A stretch of DNA of 64,000 bases from Variovorax atrisoli 110B (GTDB lineage Bacteria; Pseudomonadota; Gammaproteobacteria; Burkholderiales; Burkholderiaceae_C), in assembly GCF_000382045.1 (NCBI RefSeq), contig NZ_KB907461.1:140959-204958 (forward strand). Direction: 5' to 3'. Numbering within the stretch: position 1 is the stretch's first letter; each line of letters starts with the position of its first letter. The translations under genes were made by a program, and so were the position numbers. Shown here piece by piece: positions 1 to 8,455 of this stretch. A model generated the notes under the pieces. It ran no database searches. It was given only the letters and a program-made list of their open reading frames with translations, and had not been told where the DNA came from.

Positions 1-142
1 CTCCAGGCAGGTATAGCGCATCGCTGGCGATGCCGCCTCCCATGGACAGAGGACGCGTCGCATGCACCCGAGTACTAGTCTGCGTCCGACGAGTCAGTCC
101 TTCATTCCTTCACTTGCAGCAGACATTGCCAAGGAGATTCCG

Positions 143-712
143 ATGTCCACGCCATTTCAACGCAAGCTCGCCACCATTGCACAGGAGCAGTACGCCTCCT
201 ACCGCTTCCTGCGCGAGAACCAATCGCCGCTTCTGGAGCAGATCGAGAGGTACTGGACTGAGACAGGGCATGCCTTCGAGGGCGTCGAGCCTCCCTGGTC
301 GGCCGTGTTCGTCTCGTGGTGCGTGAAGCAGGCGGGTGCAACGTCCGCGCAGTTCAAGTTCTCGGCGCGCCACAGCGCTTTCGTTTATGAAGCCATCAAG
401 AACGCCGATCAGCCGAACGCGGCGTTTCGCGGGCATGCCGTATCGGAGTATCCGCCGAAACTGGGCGACATCCTTCAGAACAACCGTGCCGGCAATCGTT
501 TCGACTTCGCCTACGCGTCGCAGCACTCCGGGTACGTGTCGCATTCAGCCATCGTGATGGAGGTGGGGACAGACAACCATGGCCGCTATCTGCGCACGAT
601 CGGCGGCAACGAATCGGATTCGGTCGGCATGAAGGAAGTGAGGCTGGACAGCGAGGGTCTGGTCGCCAACCTGCAGGGGCTCTACATCAGCGTGCTCGAG
701 TGTGCGCTGTAG
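143..712 (+). CDS. DUF2272 domain protein (NlpC/P60-like fold)
   Basis: A 189-residue protein that matches the DUF2272 family, a group related to NlpC/P60 and CHAP amidases. What is visible: a tryptophan- and cysteine-containing helix start (PPWSAVFVSWC, Cys60) and a later SHSAIV motif with His134, the usual places for the catalytic Cys and His of this fold. The start at 143 is preferred over an in-frame ATG at 62 because AAGGAG sits at 131-136, six bases before it. No signal peptide is seen with this start. The gene stands alone on the plus strand, followed by a strong hairpin. The substrate (peptidoglycan or other amide) is unknown. Confidence 0.8.
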   Translation: MSTPFQRKLATIAQEQYASYRFLRENQSPLLEQIERYWTETGHAFEGVEPPWSAVFVSWCVKQAGATSAQFKFSARHSAFVYEAIKNADQPNAAFRGHAVSEYPPKLGDILQNNRAGNRFDFAYASQHSGYVSHSAIVMEVGTDNHGRYLRTIGGNESDSVGMKEVRLDSEGLVANLQGLYISVLECAL

Positions 713-731
713 ATGCCCGTGTGCAGGATCA

Positions 732-760
732 GGATCACTCCAAGTCGACTGGAGTGATCC
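732..760. repeat. Perfect 11-bp inverted repeat downstream of the DUF2272 gene
   Basis: GGATCACTCCA at 732-742 and TGGAGTGATCC at 750-760 form a perfect 11-bp stem around a 7-base loop, 19 bases after the stop of the preceding gene. There is no T-tract on either side, so it is not a classical intrinsic terminator. It may be a transcript-end stabilising hairpin or a protein-binding dyad. Confidence 0.6.
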
Positions 761-999
761 ATACAGGGATTGTGAGGAGACCTTTCAAGATCACCTCCCG
801 ATCGTTTAAGGCGAAGCGTCATGATCCCTCCGAGGTGTTCACTCAGGCCGAGCCACACAGGTCACGCATGAGGCTCATGACCCGCTCAAGCGGAGAACCT
901 TTCTGATTGAGTCCTGTCGCAGGACTGCGCATCCGGCTCCAGGCGGGCGTAGTCTTGCTATCGTTGCCGTCTCTGTATCGGGCGGGCCGTGTGCTTCGT

Positions 1000-2031
1000 T
1001 CAGAAAGTGTGATTCACACCGAGCTGCAGGCCTGAGGAGCTCCGCCCCGCCACAGCGGCCGGCGACGAGTCGGCCACCACGTAGGCGGCATTGCCGCGGT
1101 TGCTGATGCGCGAGTAGGCGCTGTACAGCGTGGTACGTCTGCTCAGGTTGTGTGCGTAGCCGATGGCGAACTGGCGGGCGGTGCCGTCGGTACCGAGGTC
1201 TGGGCCGGAGCGGTTGGAGCCCGCAAGCGATATCCGGATCTGCCCCGCGCCGACGGGAACCGACGCACCGATCAGCACGTTCGTCTGCCGCTCGCGTCCC
1301 AGTCGATGGCGCAGGTAGTTGAGGTAGGCCTTGACCACGCCGAAGTCATAACTACCGCCGATGGTCACGGTGCGGTAGTCTTGGGCGCCCACGGCGGTCT
1401 GCCCATAGGCGGCCGCTACGTTGAGCGAGCCCGATTCGTAGCCCAGCCGGCCGCCGCGGTAGCCGGCGCCCTGCGTGCCTTCGGCCGCCGCGAGCATGAA
1501 CTGCCCGTAAAAGCCGCCGAGGCCGCGCGGCAGGAAGTAGCCGGCCGAGTTGCTCGCGCGGGCCTGTGTGCGTGCACGGCCCAGGCCGAGCGGCCAGCCT
1601 TCGACGATGTTGCTGCTGCCGCCCACGCCGACCGTGCCGAAGGGCGAAAAGCTCGACACGTTCCAAAATGTGGGGGTGTAGTCGCGGCCCAGCCGCAGCT
1701 CGCCGAGGTCTCTGGCCATCAAGCTCATGGTGGAGCGCCGGCCGAAGCCGCCTTGCGCCATGCCGGTGTCGGGCAGCACGGCGCTCTCGAGCCAGAAGCC
1801 GGCCGCGAGTCCGCCGCCAAGGTCTTCCACGCCGCGAAAGCCAAGCCGGCTGGGCAGCAGGTAGCCGCCCTGGTCCATGGCCCTGGTCGAGGCGCTGCCC
1901 GCCTTCGAGTAGGTGAAGTTCAGGTCGATGCTGCCGAACACCGTGACGGACGATTGGCCGTGGGCGGCGCCGAGCGCGCCCGCGGCCGCAAGGGCGAGCA
2001 GAAGTTTGTGTTGTTGTCTCATGTTTTTCAT
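1000..2031 (-). CDS. Gram-negative porin, Burkholderia/OmpC type
   Basis: A 343-residue outer-membrane porin, probably a trimeric 16-stranded barrel for passive uptake of small anionic solutes. It starts with a signal peptide (basic MKNMRQQHK, then an Ala/Leu core ending near AHGQ), continues with SSVTVFGSIDLNFTYSKAG typical of this porin family, and ends in the beta-barrel signature NHTF with a terminal Phe. The open frame runs upstream to 2436, but that part is antisense shadow of the Bug gene. Start 2031 (alternative 2022) gives the signal peptide; no strong ribosome site is visible. It is last in the cupin-Bug-dioxygenase operon, 25 bases after the Bug stop, suggesting it admits the operon substrate. 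Confidence 0.88.
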   Translation of the reverse strand: MKNMRQQHKLLLALAAAGALGAAHGQSSVTVFGSIDLNFTYSKAGSASTRAMDQGGYLLPSRLGFRGVEDLGGGLAAGFWLESAVLPDTGMAQGGFGRRSTMSLMARDLGELRLGRDYTPTFWNVSSFSPFGTVGVGGSSNIVEGWPLGLGRARTQARASNSAGYFLPRGLGGFYGQFMLAAAEGTQGAGYRGGRLGYESGSLNVAAAYGQTAVGAQDYRTVTIGGSYDFGVVKAYLNYLRHRLGRERQTNVLIGASVPVGAGQIRISLAGSNRSGPDLGTDGTARQFAIGYAHNLSRRTTLYSAYSRISNRGNAAYVVADSSPAAVAGRSSSGLQLGVNHTF

Positions 2032-2056
2032 TCGAAGCGCATTGGTCGAGGGGTGA

Positions 2057-3043
2057 TTAGCTGTCGATGCGGATGCCGGCGTGCCGGATGAGCGCAGTGG
2101 TCGACAGGACCTCTTCGCGCACCTGTTGCGCAAAGACCTGCTGCGGCATCGGTGCGGCGTCGGCGCCGAGCTTGTCCAGACGCGCGCGCACCTCGCCGCT
2201 CCCCAAAGCGCGCACGGTCTCGGCATGCAGCTGCGCCACGGTGCGCTCCGGTGTCCTTGCGGCCACGAACATGCCGACCCAGAACAGGTGGTCCGCATTT
2301 CCGAATCCACCTTCCACCGTGGTCGGCACCTGCGGCAGCAGTGGCGAACGCCGCGGCGCGCCGATGGCCAGCGCGGCGAGCTTGCCGCCTTGCACCAGCG
2401 GGGCGGCGAGCGCCAGCGGCGCCAGGAACCAGTCAAGCCGCCCGCCCATGAGGTCGGTGAGCGCCTGCGGCGTGCCCCGGTAGGGGATGTGCGCGGCCTC
2501 GATGCCGGTGGCGATGCGGAACTTCTCGCCCGCGATGTGCGAGGCGCTGCCGTTGCCCGACGAGCCGTAGACGAACTTCTGCGGACCTGCCTTCACCTTG
2601 TGCACGAAGTCCTTCAGCGAAGTGAAGCCGCGGTCGGGCGGCACCACCAGCACATTGGGCATTGACGCCAGCATGGTGACTGGCGTGAAGTCGTTCAGGG
2701 TGTCGTACTTGAGCCCGGGGTAGAGCGCGGCGTTGGCGACGTGGCCGGTCGAGTGGATCAGCACCGTGTGACCGTCGGCCGGGGCGTTGACCACCGCGCT
2801 GGCGCCAAGCGTGCCGCCCGCGCCGGGCCGGTTGTCGACTACGCAAGGCTGGCCGAGATGCTGTTGCAGGCGTTCGCCGACGATGCGGCCTACCACGTCG
2901 GTGGTCGATCCGGCGGTGAAGGGAATGACCAGCTTCACCGGCTGACTGGGGTAGGCGGGCTGGGCGAAGAGCATGGTAGGAAGGCTGGCGATGCCGCCTG
3001 CGGCTGCCGTGAGGCGAAGCAATGTCCTGCGATGGGTGTCCAT
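2057..3043 (-). CDS. Bug/TctC family periplasmic substrate-binding receptor
   Basis: A 328-residue tripartite-tricarboxylate receptor. The N terminus carries a twin-arginine-like signal (THRRTLLRLTAAAGG) and an Ala-rich core ending near LFAQP. The mature part begins with YPSQPVKLVIPFTAGSTTD, the conserved first ligand-loop region of Bug proteins, followed by VVDNRPGAGG and the second loop ADGHTVLIHS. Bug receptors bind carboxylates in the periplasm. No TctA/TctB membrane subunits lie nearby, so the transporter partner is either encoded elsewhere or the protein works as a sensor or scavenger. It lies between the MDR oxidoreductase and the porin in the same operon. Confidence 0.92.
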   Translation of the reverse strand: MDTHRRTLLRLTAAAGGIASLPTMLFAQPAYPSQPVKLVIPFTAGSTTDVVGRIVGERLQQHLGQPCVVDNRPGAGGTLGASAVVNAPADGHTVLIHSTGHVANAALYPGLKYDTLNDFTPVTMLASMPNVLVVPPDRGFTSLKDFVHKVKAGPQKFVYGSSGNGSASHIAGEKFRIATGIEAAHIPYRGTPQALTDLMGGRLDWFLAPLALAAPLVQGGKLAALAIGAPRRSPLLPQVPTTVEGGFGNADHLFWVGMFVAARTPERTVAQLHAETVRALGSGEVRARLDKLGADAAPMPQQVFAQQVREEVLSTTALIRHAGIRIDS

Positions 3044-3129
3044 CGTTGTCTCCTTGTGATGCGTGGGGAAGGGCCGGCCCGGCGGGCAGGCCCAGGGGGG
3101 ATGCGCGGGGCAGAGTGCCCCGGGAACGC

Positions 3130-4119
3130 TCAGGGCGCCAAAACCAGCCGCTCCATCGAGCCTTCAAGCACCTTCAGGTAGGCCTGGCGCGCGCGGTCCA
3201 GCGGCAGCACCGAGCCGTCGTTCACGTCGAAGCCCTGCAGGCTGCCGTCCTCGAAGCCCGGCAGCAGCGTGCGGAACACGTCCGCGCACTGGCTGGCCGT
3301 GAGCTTCAGGCTGTCCACGCCAAGCATGCGCAGGTCGCGGCGGTAGAAGGCCATGATGTCGAAGGGCACGTTGCGCTCGGGCGTGGAGATCAGGATCTGC
3401 GTGCCGCCCACCTTGAGCGATGCGAGCGCAGCGGCGAAGTACGGCGAGCCGACGGTGTTGTAGGCGACGTCCACGCCCCTACCATCGGTCATCGACAGAA
3501 CTGCCTGTGCGATGTCGTCGCGCGTGCCGTCGATCACCTCGACCTGTGCGCTCGCGTGGCCCGTGTACCGGGTGGCGCCGCGTTCGACGCCGATCACGCG
3601 CGCGCGGGCACGCGTGGCCAACTGCACGGCGGCCTGCCCGACCTTGCCGTTCGAGCCGAGCACCAGCACGGTCTGCCCGGGCCCCGCGAGGTCGGCGCGG
3701 CGCAGTCCTTCATAGGCTGTCACGAAGGGCACGCCCACCGTGGCGGCCGAAGCCATCGCGATGCGTTCGGGCTTGGGGACGAGCGCCGCCACGGGCAGCA
3801 CGAGGTAACGCGCATGCGTGCCGTCGCGCGTGATGCCGAGGTCGCCGCCGGTGCCCCACACGGCGCGGCCGATCCATTCCGACGGCCCGGCGACGACGCG
3901 TCCGGCGTAGTCGCGGCCCGGCGTACGAGGCCAGATGGCATACGGCATCAGGCCCAGCGCCGCCTTGACGTCACTGGGGTTGATCGCCGCGGCGAGGACT
4001 TCGACGATGGCGCATCCGGCCGGTATCTCGGGCCGTGCCATGTCGACCAGGTCGGGGTTCAGTGCATCGGCGCTCGGGGCCTTGGCGCTGAGGCGAAGGG
4101 CGCGCGGTGGTGTGCTCAT
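3130..4119 (-). CDS. MDR-superfamily zinc-independent oxidoreductase (quinone oxidoreductase-like)
   Basis: A 329-residue medium-chain dehydrogenase/reductase. The N-terminal GroES-like half contains AAINPSDVKAALG and PGRDYAGRVV, and the Rossmann half has the nucleotide motif VLGSNGKVGQAAVQLATRA. The Cys ligands of zinc-dependent alcohol dehydrogenases are not present at the usual places, so it is more like quinone oxidoreductase or enoyl reductase members, normally NADPH-linked. It sits 48 bases after the intradiol dioxygenase gene. It may therefore reduce a ring-cleavage product, the role maleylacetate reductase plays in hydroxyquinol pathways, but this is inference. Confidence 0.85.
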   Translation of the reverse strand: MSTPPRALRLSAKAPSADALNPDLVDMARPEIPAGCAIVEVLAAAINPSDVKAALGLMPYAIWPRTPGRDYAGRVVAGPSEWIGRAVWGTGGDLGITRDGTHARYLVLPVAALVPKPERIAMASAATVGVPFVTAYEGLRRADLAGPGQTVLVLGSNGKVGQAAVQLATRARARVIGVERGATRYTGHASAQVEVIDGTRDDIAQAVLSMTDGRGVDVAYNTVGSPYFAAALASLKVGGTQILISTPERNVPFDIMAFYRRDLRMLGVDSLKLTASQCADVFRTLLPGFEDGSLQGFDVNDGSVLPLDRARQAYLKVLEGSMERLVLAP

Positions 4120-4167
4120 GGGGCTGTGTCTCGCGGTGCAAAGTGAAGGAAATGTGTGGGTGTGCGT

Positions 4168-5088
4168 TCAGGGCAGCGGCGGCGTGGGCAGGTGCGTTTC
4201 GCCGGGCTCCAGCCGCAATTCGAAGTCGAGCTGGAAGTGGCCTGCGCTGTCGGGTTCGAAGTCGCGCAGCAACGAGCCCACCGCGCCGAAGGCCGCGTCG
4301 CTGTAGGCGTACGGATCTCGCGCATCGAAGATCTGCGTTGTCAGCACCTTGTGGCCGGGCGCGATGGCGATGAAGTGCAGGTGCGCCGGGCGCATGTGGC
4401 CGCGGTTCTGCAGCGCCAGCAACTCGCCACAAGGTCCGTCGGTGGGCACGCCGTAGCCCGAGGGCCGCACGCTGTCGAACCAGAAGCGGCCGTCGGCATC
4501 GGTCTCGAAGACGGCGCGCAAGTTCATGTCTGCCTGCTCAGGGTCCTGGTTCTCGTACAGCCCGCTGGGCGCGGCCTGCCAGGTTTCGATGCGGGCACCG
4601 GCCAAAGGCGTGCCGTCCAGCGACAGCACGCGGCCGCGCACATGCAGCGTCTCGCCGGCGGTGTCGTCGGTCGCAATGCGCACGCCGTTGGGCCGCACTG
4701 GCTGGTTCGCGCGCCAGAAGGGGCCGATGAGCGCCGGCTCGGTGCCGCCGGCCGCGAGCACGGCCTTTGCGTCCATGAGCAGCACCAGCGTAGCGAGGCC
4801 GAGGATGTCGGCAAGCAGGATGCCTTCGTGCTTGCGCGGGCCGGTGGCCTGGCCGATGCGCACCATGAAGTCCAGGCCCTTGAAGAGCTCTTCGTAGGTC
4901 AGCGTCACTTCCGAAGCGAAGGCGTGCAGGTGGCGGATCATCGCGTCGAGCACGGTGCGGGTGCGCGCGTCCCCCGTGCCCTGATTGGCGTCCAGCACGG
5001 CCTGCAGCAGTGCCTGGGGGGTGGCGGGAATCGAGCGCCGGGCGGGCAGCGGCCTGGTATCCATAGAGGTGTCGGCATCAGAAATCAT
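4168..5088 (-). CDS. Intradiol ring-cleavage dioxygenase (hydroxyquinol/catechol 1,2-dioxygenase family)
   Basis: A 306-residue non-haem Fe(III) dioxygenase that opens a catecholic ring between the two hydroxylated carbons. The N-terminal helical linker domain (RHLHAFASEVTLTYEELFKG) is the dimerisation part of the catechol/hydroxyquinol group. The four iron ligands are visible: Tyr178 (SGLYENQD), Tyr212 (RPSGYGVP), His236 and His238 (RPAHLHF). The start at 5088 is chosen over 5151 because AGGA lies in front of it and family members begin about here. Linker and length resemble hydroxyquinol 1,2-dioxygenase most, but the natural substrate is not fixed by sequence. It is flanked by Bug and MDR genes of the same operon. 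Confidence 0.9.
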   Translation of the reverse strand: MISDADTSMDTRPLPARRSIPATPQALLQAVLDANQGTGDARTRTVLDAMIRHLHAFASEVTLTYEELFKGLDFMVRIGQATGPRKHEGILLADILGLATLVLLMDAKAVLAAGGTEPALIGPFWRANQPVRPNGVRIATDDTAGETLHVRGRVLSLDGTPLAGARIETWQAAPSGLYENQDPEQADMNLRAVFETDADGRFWFDSVRPSGYGVPTDGPCGELLALQNRGHMRPAHLHFIAIAPGHKVLTTQIFDARDPYAYSDAAFGAVGSLLRDFEPDSAGHFQLDFELRLEPGETHLPTPPLP

Positions 5089-5177
5089 GGGAAGTCCTGG
5101 AGAGTGAAGAAAACGAAATCGCCACGGCGGGGCCCGGCGCGCATGGCGCACCGTGGGGGTTGAAGGGCGAGGGGCCG

Positions 5178-6212
5178 CTAGTCGGCGCGGATGCGCGCGC
5201 GGGCGGCCACGGCGGTCCAGCGCGGCACGTCTTCGGCGACGCGCGCAGCGAGGTCGGCGGGCAGGCTCGCGACCGTCTCGAAGCCAAGCTCGCGCGTCTG
5301 GCGCCGCACGTCGTCGAGCGCCAGGATGCGCCGCACTTCGGTGTGCAGCCGCTCGATGGCGGCGATGGGCGTACCCGCCGGAGCGAACAGCGCCTGCATC
5401 GTCTCGGAGCGGTAGCCGGCAAAGCCGGACTCCGCCACCGTCGGCACCTGCGGCAGATCGGTCCAGCGCGCGCGGCTGCCGACGGCCAGCACCCGCAACG
5501 TGCCCGCCGCGATGTGCGCCTTGGCAGCCGGCAGTGCGGTCAGCGCGCAGTCGACCTGTCCGCCGAGCACCGCCTGCACCGCCGGGGCTGCGCCGTTGTA
5601 GGGCACGTGCAGCAGTTCGATCCCGGCGCGCTGCCAGAGCAACTCGCCGCCCAGGTGCACGCTGTTGCCCTTGCCGGGGGTCGAGTAGGTGGGTGCGCCT
5701 GGTCGGCGTTTGGCAGAGGCAATCAAGACCGGGAGGCTGGTGAACGGGCTCGTCGCCGGCACCACGATCACGTCGGGCGAGCTGACGGCGAGCGACACCG
5801 GCGCGAACTGGCGCAGCGGGTCGTAAGGGGGCTTGTCCGCGAACAGGGCGGGGTTGGTCACGAAGGCGGACGAGACCAGCAGCAGCGTCCGGCCATCGGG
5901 CGCGGCGCGCGCCACCGCGGCGATCCCGATGTTGCCGCCGGCGCCCACGCGGTTGTCGACGATCACCGGCTGGCCCAGTGCTTCAGCGAGCCGCACGGCC
6001 ACGATGCGCGCGACGATGTCCGAGGTGCCGCCAGCTGCGAAAGGGACGACGATGCGCACAGGGCCTCTGGCGCTCCAGGCCGGCTGCGCGCGGACAAGGC
6101 CGGCGCTAAGCGCCGCGAGCGTCGCGGAGAGGGCGTGTCGCCGGTTGATGCCGTGTGCCACGCCGCGTGTCGGCATGCGGCGGGCGGCCTGGAAGTCGTG
6201 GGCAGTCGTCAT
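5178..6212 (-). CDS. Bug/TctC family periplasmic substrate-binding receptor
   Basis: A 344-residue receptor, slightly longer than usual because of an extended N terminus before the signal peptide. Arg-rich INRRHALSATLAALSAGLV looks like a Tat-type signal. The mature Bug fold starts at VRIVVPFAAGGTSDIVARI and continues with VIVDNRVGAGGN and PDGRTLLLVSS. GGAG lies eight bases before the ATG at 6212. It is the second gene of the cupin-led operon and the second Bug receptor in it. Two divergent receptors in one short operon suggest two related substrates, or separate transport and sensing roles. Confidence 0.92.
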   Translation of the reverse strand: MTTAHDFQAARRMPTRGVAHGINRRHALSATLAALSAGLVRAQPAWSARGPVRIVVPFAAGGTSDIVARIVAVRLAEALGQPVIVDNRVGAGGNIGIAAVARAAPDGRTLLLVSSAFVTNPALFADKPPYDPLRQFAPVSLAVSSPDVIVVPATSPFTSLPVLIASAKRRPGAPTYSTPGKGNSVHLGGELLWQRAGIELLHVPYNGAAPAVQAVLGGQVDCALTALPAAKAHIAAGTLRVLAVGSRARWTDLPQVPTVAESGFAGYRSETMQALFAPAGTPIAAIERLHTEVRRILALDDVRRQTRELGFETVASLPADLAARVAEDVPRWTAVAARARIRAD

Positions 6213-6269
6213 TTCTTGTCTCCTCGGGGGCCTGTGGGCCTTGGGCTGCTCGGGCGGTCGGCGCTGCGG

Positions 6270-6806
6270 CTACCTTCCTGCTGGTGCCGTCTCCTTGATG
6301 TAGCCGTCGGTTCCGTAGACCAAGCCGGTGGCTTCCGCAGCCCTGACGACATCCTCGTGCCAGGCGATGCGCCCGCATTCTTCGTCGGTTCCACCGACGA
6401 TCGAATACACCACCAGCGCGTGATCGTTCGGATTGCGGAAGCCGCGCATCACGCCGATGGGGCATGAGATCACGTCCCACTGGTTGAGCATCACGGAGTA
6501 CTGGCCCTTCTCGCCCCAGATGACCTCCATCTGGCCGTTCAGCGGACAGAAGACTTCCTCGGTCTTGTGTGCGTGGAGGCTGGCACCCTGGCCGACCGGG
6601 ATCTCGATGAAGGTCACGCCGAAGCGGTGGTTGCCTGGAATTGCCGGCTGGACGCCTTTGTTCTCCAGGACGCCGCGGTTCATGATCTTGTAGATGTTCT
6701 TCTTCATGCCCGGCAGCCGGCTCTCGATGAAGGTCTCGCCGTAGGGCTTGACCTTGCCCCAGCGGGCGATGCGGGTGGATTCCATTTCCTGGAGGGTGGG
6801 GTCCAT
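6270..6806 (-). CDS. Cupin-domain protein
   Basis: A 178-residue single-domain cupin. The first metal motif is seen at GASLHAHKTEEVFCPLNG (two His and a Glu spaced as in cupin motif 1), followed by WDVISCPIGVMRGFRNPND as motif 2. Cupins of this size in catabolic operons are usually metal-dependent dioxygenases, isomerases or decarboxylases; which one cannot be told here. The start at 6806 (MDPTLQEM) is supported by AAGGAA six bases upstream, rather than the ATG at 6884. It is the first gene of the minus-strand operon and is divergent from the LysR gene at 6994, so it probably lies directly behind the regulated promoter. Confidence 0.85.
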   Translation of the reverse strand: MDPTLQEMESTRIARWGKVKPYGETFIESRLPGMKKNIYKIMNRGVLENKGVQPAIPGNHRFGVTFIEIPVGQGASLHAHKTEEVFCPLNGQMEVIWGEKGQYSVMLNQWDVISCPIGVMRGFRNPNDHALVVYSIVGGTDEECGRIAWHEDVVRAAEATGLVYGTDGYIKETAPAGR

Positions 6807-6993
6807 GTCTATTCCTTGATGCGATGAGGTTCGGATTCGTCGAAAAAGCAGCGGTTTACGTTCTGCGAGGTTCACTGTAGGCAACAGCCATTCATGCGTC
6901 CATTACCATTTTTCGAGCGATTCGATAACATTTCGGTATGAAGAGTGCGGTGCCCATCGCCCGCTCTTGGCGCAACGATCCGGACCCCCCTGC

Positions 6994-7923
6994 ATGGACC
7001 TCAGACAGCTTCGGTACTTCGTGGTGCTCGCCACGCAGCAGCACTACGGCCGCGCCTCCGCCGTGCTGCACGTCGCGCAGCCGGCCGTGAGCCGGCAGAT
7101 CCGCCTGCTCGAGGAAGAACTGGGCGTGCGCCTCTTCGAACGGCATGCGCGCGGCGCGACACCGACCGAAGAGGCCGTGTTCCTCATGGAACGCGCATCG
7201 TTCCTGCTGCGCTATGCCGAGCAGATGAAGCAGGACATGACGGCGCGTCAGCGCGATCCGAGCGGCCCGGCGGCCATCGGCTTGTCGCCCGCTCTCGCGT
7301 TGCTGCTCGCGGTGCCTTTGGCACGAGCGGTGCGCGAGCAGTTTCCGGATGTGCGGCTGCGCATCGTCGAAGGCTTCTCGCAATCACTGCTGGGCATGCT
7401 GGAGCAGGGGGCGGTCGACATCGCGATCCTCAATGGCCCGATGCAGTTGACCAACGTGCTGGCCACGCCCCTTATGACCGAAGCGCTCTGCCTCATCGGC
7501 CGTACCGATGACGCGCGGCTGATGCAGATGAGGAAGATCAAACTGCCCCGACTGGCAGGCCTGCCGTTGGTGATGACGGGCGTGTCCAAGTCGGGCGTGC
7601 GGCTTGAGTTGGAAGCGGCGGCGGCGCGCGCTGGCGTGTTGCTGAACCCGGTGGTCGAGGTCGAAACCTTGAGCGTGGCGGCCCGCCTGGTGGAAGAAGG
7701 CCTGGGCCTCACGGTTCACTTCGCCGCGGTCGTGCAGGACCAGATCGAGGCCGGGCGCCTGGTCGCGGTTCCCATCGAGGGTTTGCGGCTGCGGCGCGTG
7801 CTGGCTCGCGCCTCCGACCGGCCGCCATCGCGCGCGACCGAAGTGCTCATCGACATCTTGCGCGCCGTGGTGCAGGAGCGCGTGGATGCGGGGTCCTGGC
7901 CGCATGCGATGCTGGACCACTGA
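6994..7923 (+). CDS. LysR-type transcriptional regulator
   Basis: A 309-residue LysR regulator. The N-terminal winged helix-turn-helix starts at MDLRQLRYFVVLATQQHYGR and includes AQPAVSRQIRLLEEELGVRLFERHARG. The remaining 220 residues form the effector-binding domain. An in-frame ATG at 6967 exists, but the family almost always begins at the MDLRQL motif. The 187-bp gap to the divergent cupin gene is AT-richer than the surroundings and must hold both promoters. By position it controls the dioxygenase operon, and the effector is probably the operon substrate or an intermediate. Confidence 0.93.
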   Translation: MDLRQLRYFVVLATQQHYGRASAVLHVAQPAVSRQIRLLEEELGVRLFERHARGATPTEEAVFLMERASFLLRYAEQMKQDMTARQRDPSGPAAIGLSPALALLLAVPLARAVREQFPDVRLRIVEGFSQSLLGMLEQGAVDIAILNGPMQLTNVLATPLMTEALCLIGRTDDARLMQMRKIKLPRLAGLPLVMTGVSKSGVRLELEAAAARAGVLLNPVVEVETLSVAARLVEEGLGLTVHFAAVVQDQIEAGRLVAVPIEGLRLRRVLARASDRPPSRATEVLIDILRAVVQERVDAGSWPHAMLDH

Positions 7924-8455
7924 GTGCCGCCGCGCCGGTTGGACGATGCAGGCACTCGAGACGGCTCTTCTGATTGAGCTACGCAACGGGGAAGTCGCCC
8001 TCAAGTCGGCGGAGGTCTCACCCGAGCAAGACGGTGGCCCATTGACGTGGTCGGCTGGCCGCGATTGACGTGTGGCGGGGCGCTCTTCGCGCCGCATCCG
8101 CGAAGGATCCAGTCTGTGAAATGCTGGCCCCCTGCCTTGGTACGTCTTCTAAGGAGGCCGGCCCCCGACTCTTGGCCACAGCAGGCGGGGGTGTGAGCGG
8201 GACCGACGTCGGTCCGCGCTATGGACTGGTATCCCGCAGCTGCGAATACTGCGTCACGGTCATGCCTTCGCCAGCGCGAAGGGGCCGGCAGCGCTTCTTC
8301 GAGCGCAGCGGCGCCGACGACGTCGATGCAAGAAATCCGGCCTTGCTGCAAACTGTTCGAAGCGCGGTCTTTGTTCGGCCTCGGCTGCTGGTGCCGGAAA
8401 TGCTCGTCGACATCTCTCCCACCTTGAACGGACCGCCCCCGAGAGGAGCGCATCG
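7924..8455. other. Intergenic stretch without supported gene
   Basis: About 530 bases between the LysR gene and the cytochrome operon. Open frames on both strands are present only as expected from high GC; none has a ribosome site plus a recognisable protein. It presumably contains the promoter of the dehydrogenase operon, but no confident -35/-10 pair was seen. Confidence 0.6.

Noticed and set aside
1150..2091. Long plus-strand open frame of 313 codons opposite the porin gene
   Set aside because: It is the antisense shadow of the porin and Bug genes. Composition is His/Arg/Gly-rich, with no family resemblance and no ribosome site.
6891..6942. Weak dyad TTCAT / ATGAA with CATTACC / GGTATG inside the LysR-cupin gap
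   Set aside because: Arms are imperfect and far apart; it could be a LysR site, but the evidence is not sufficient to list it as a feature.
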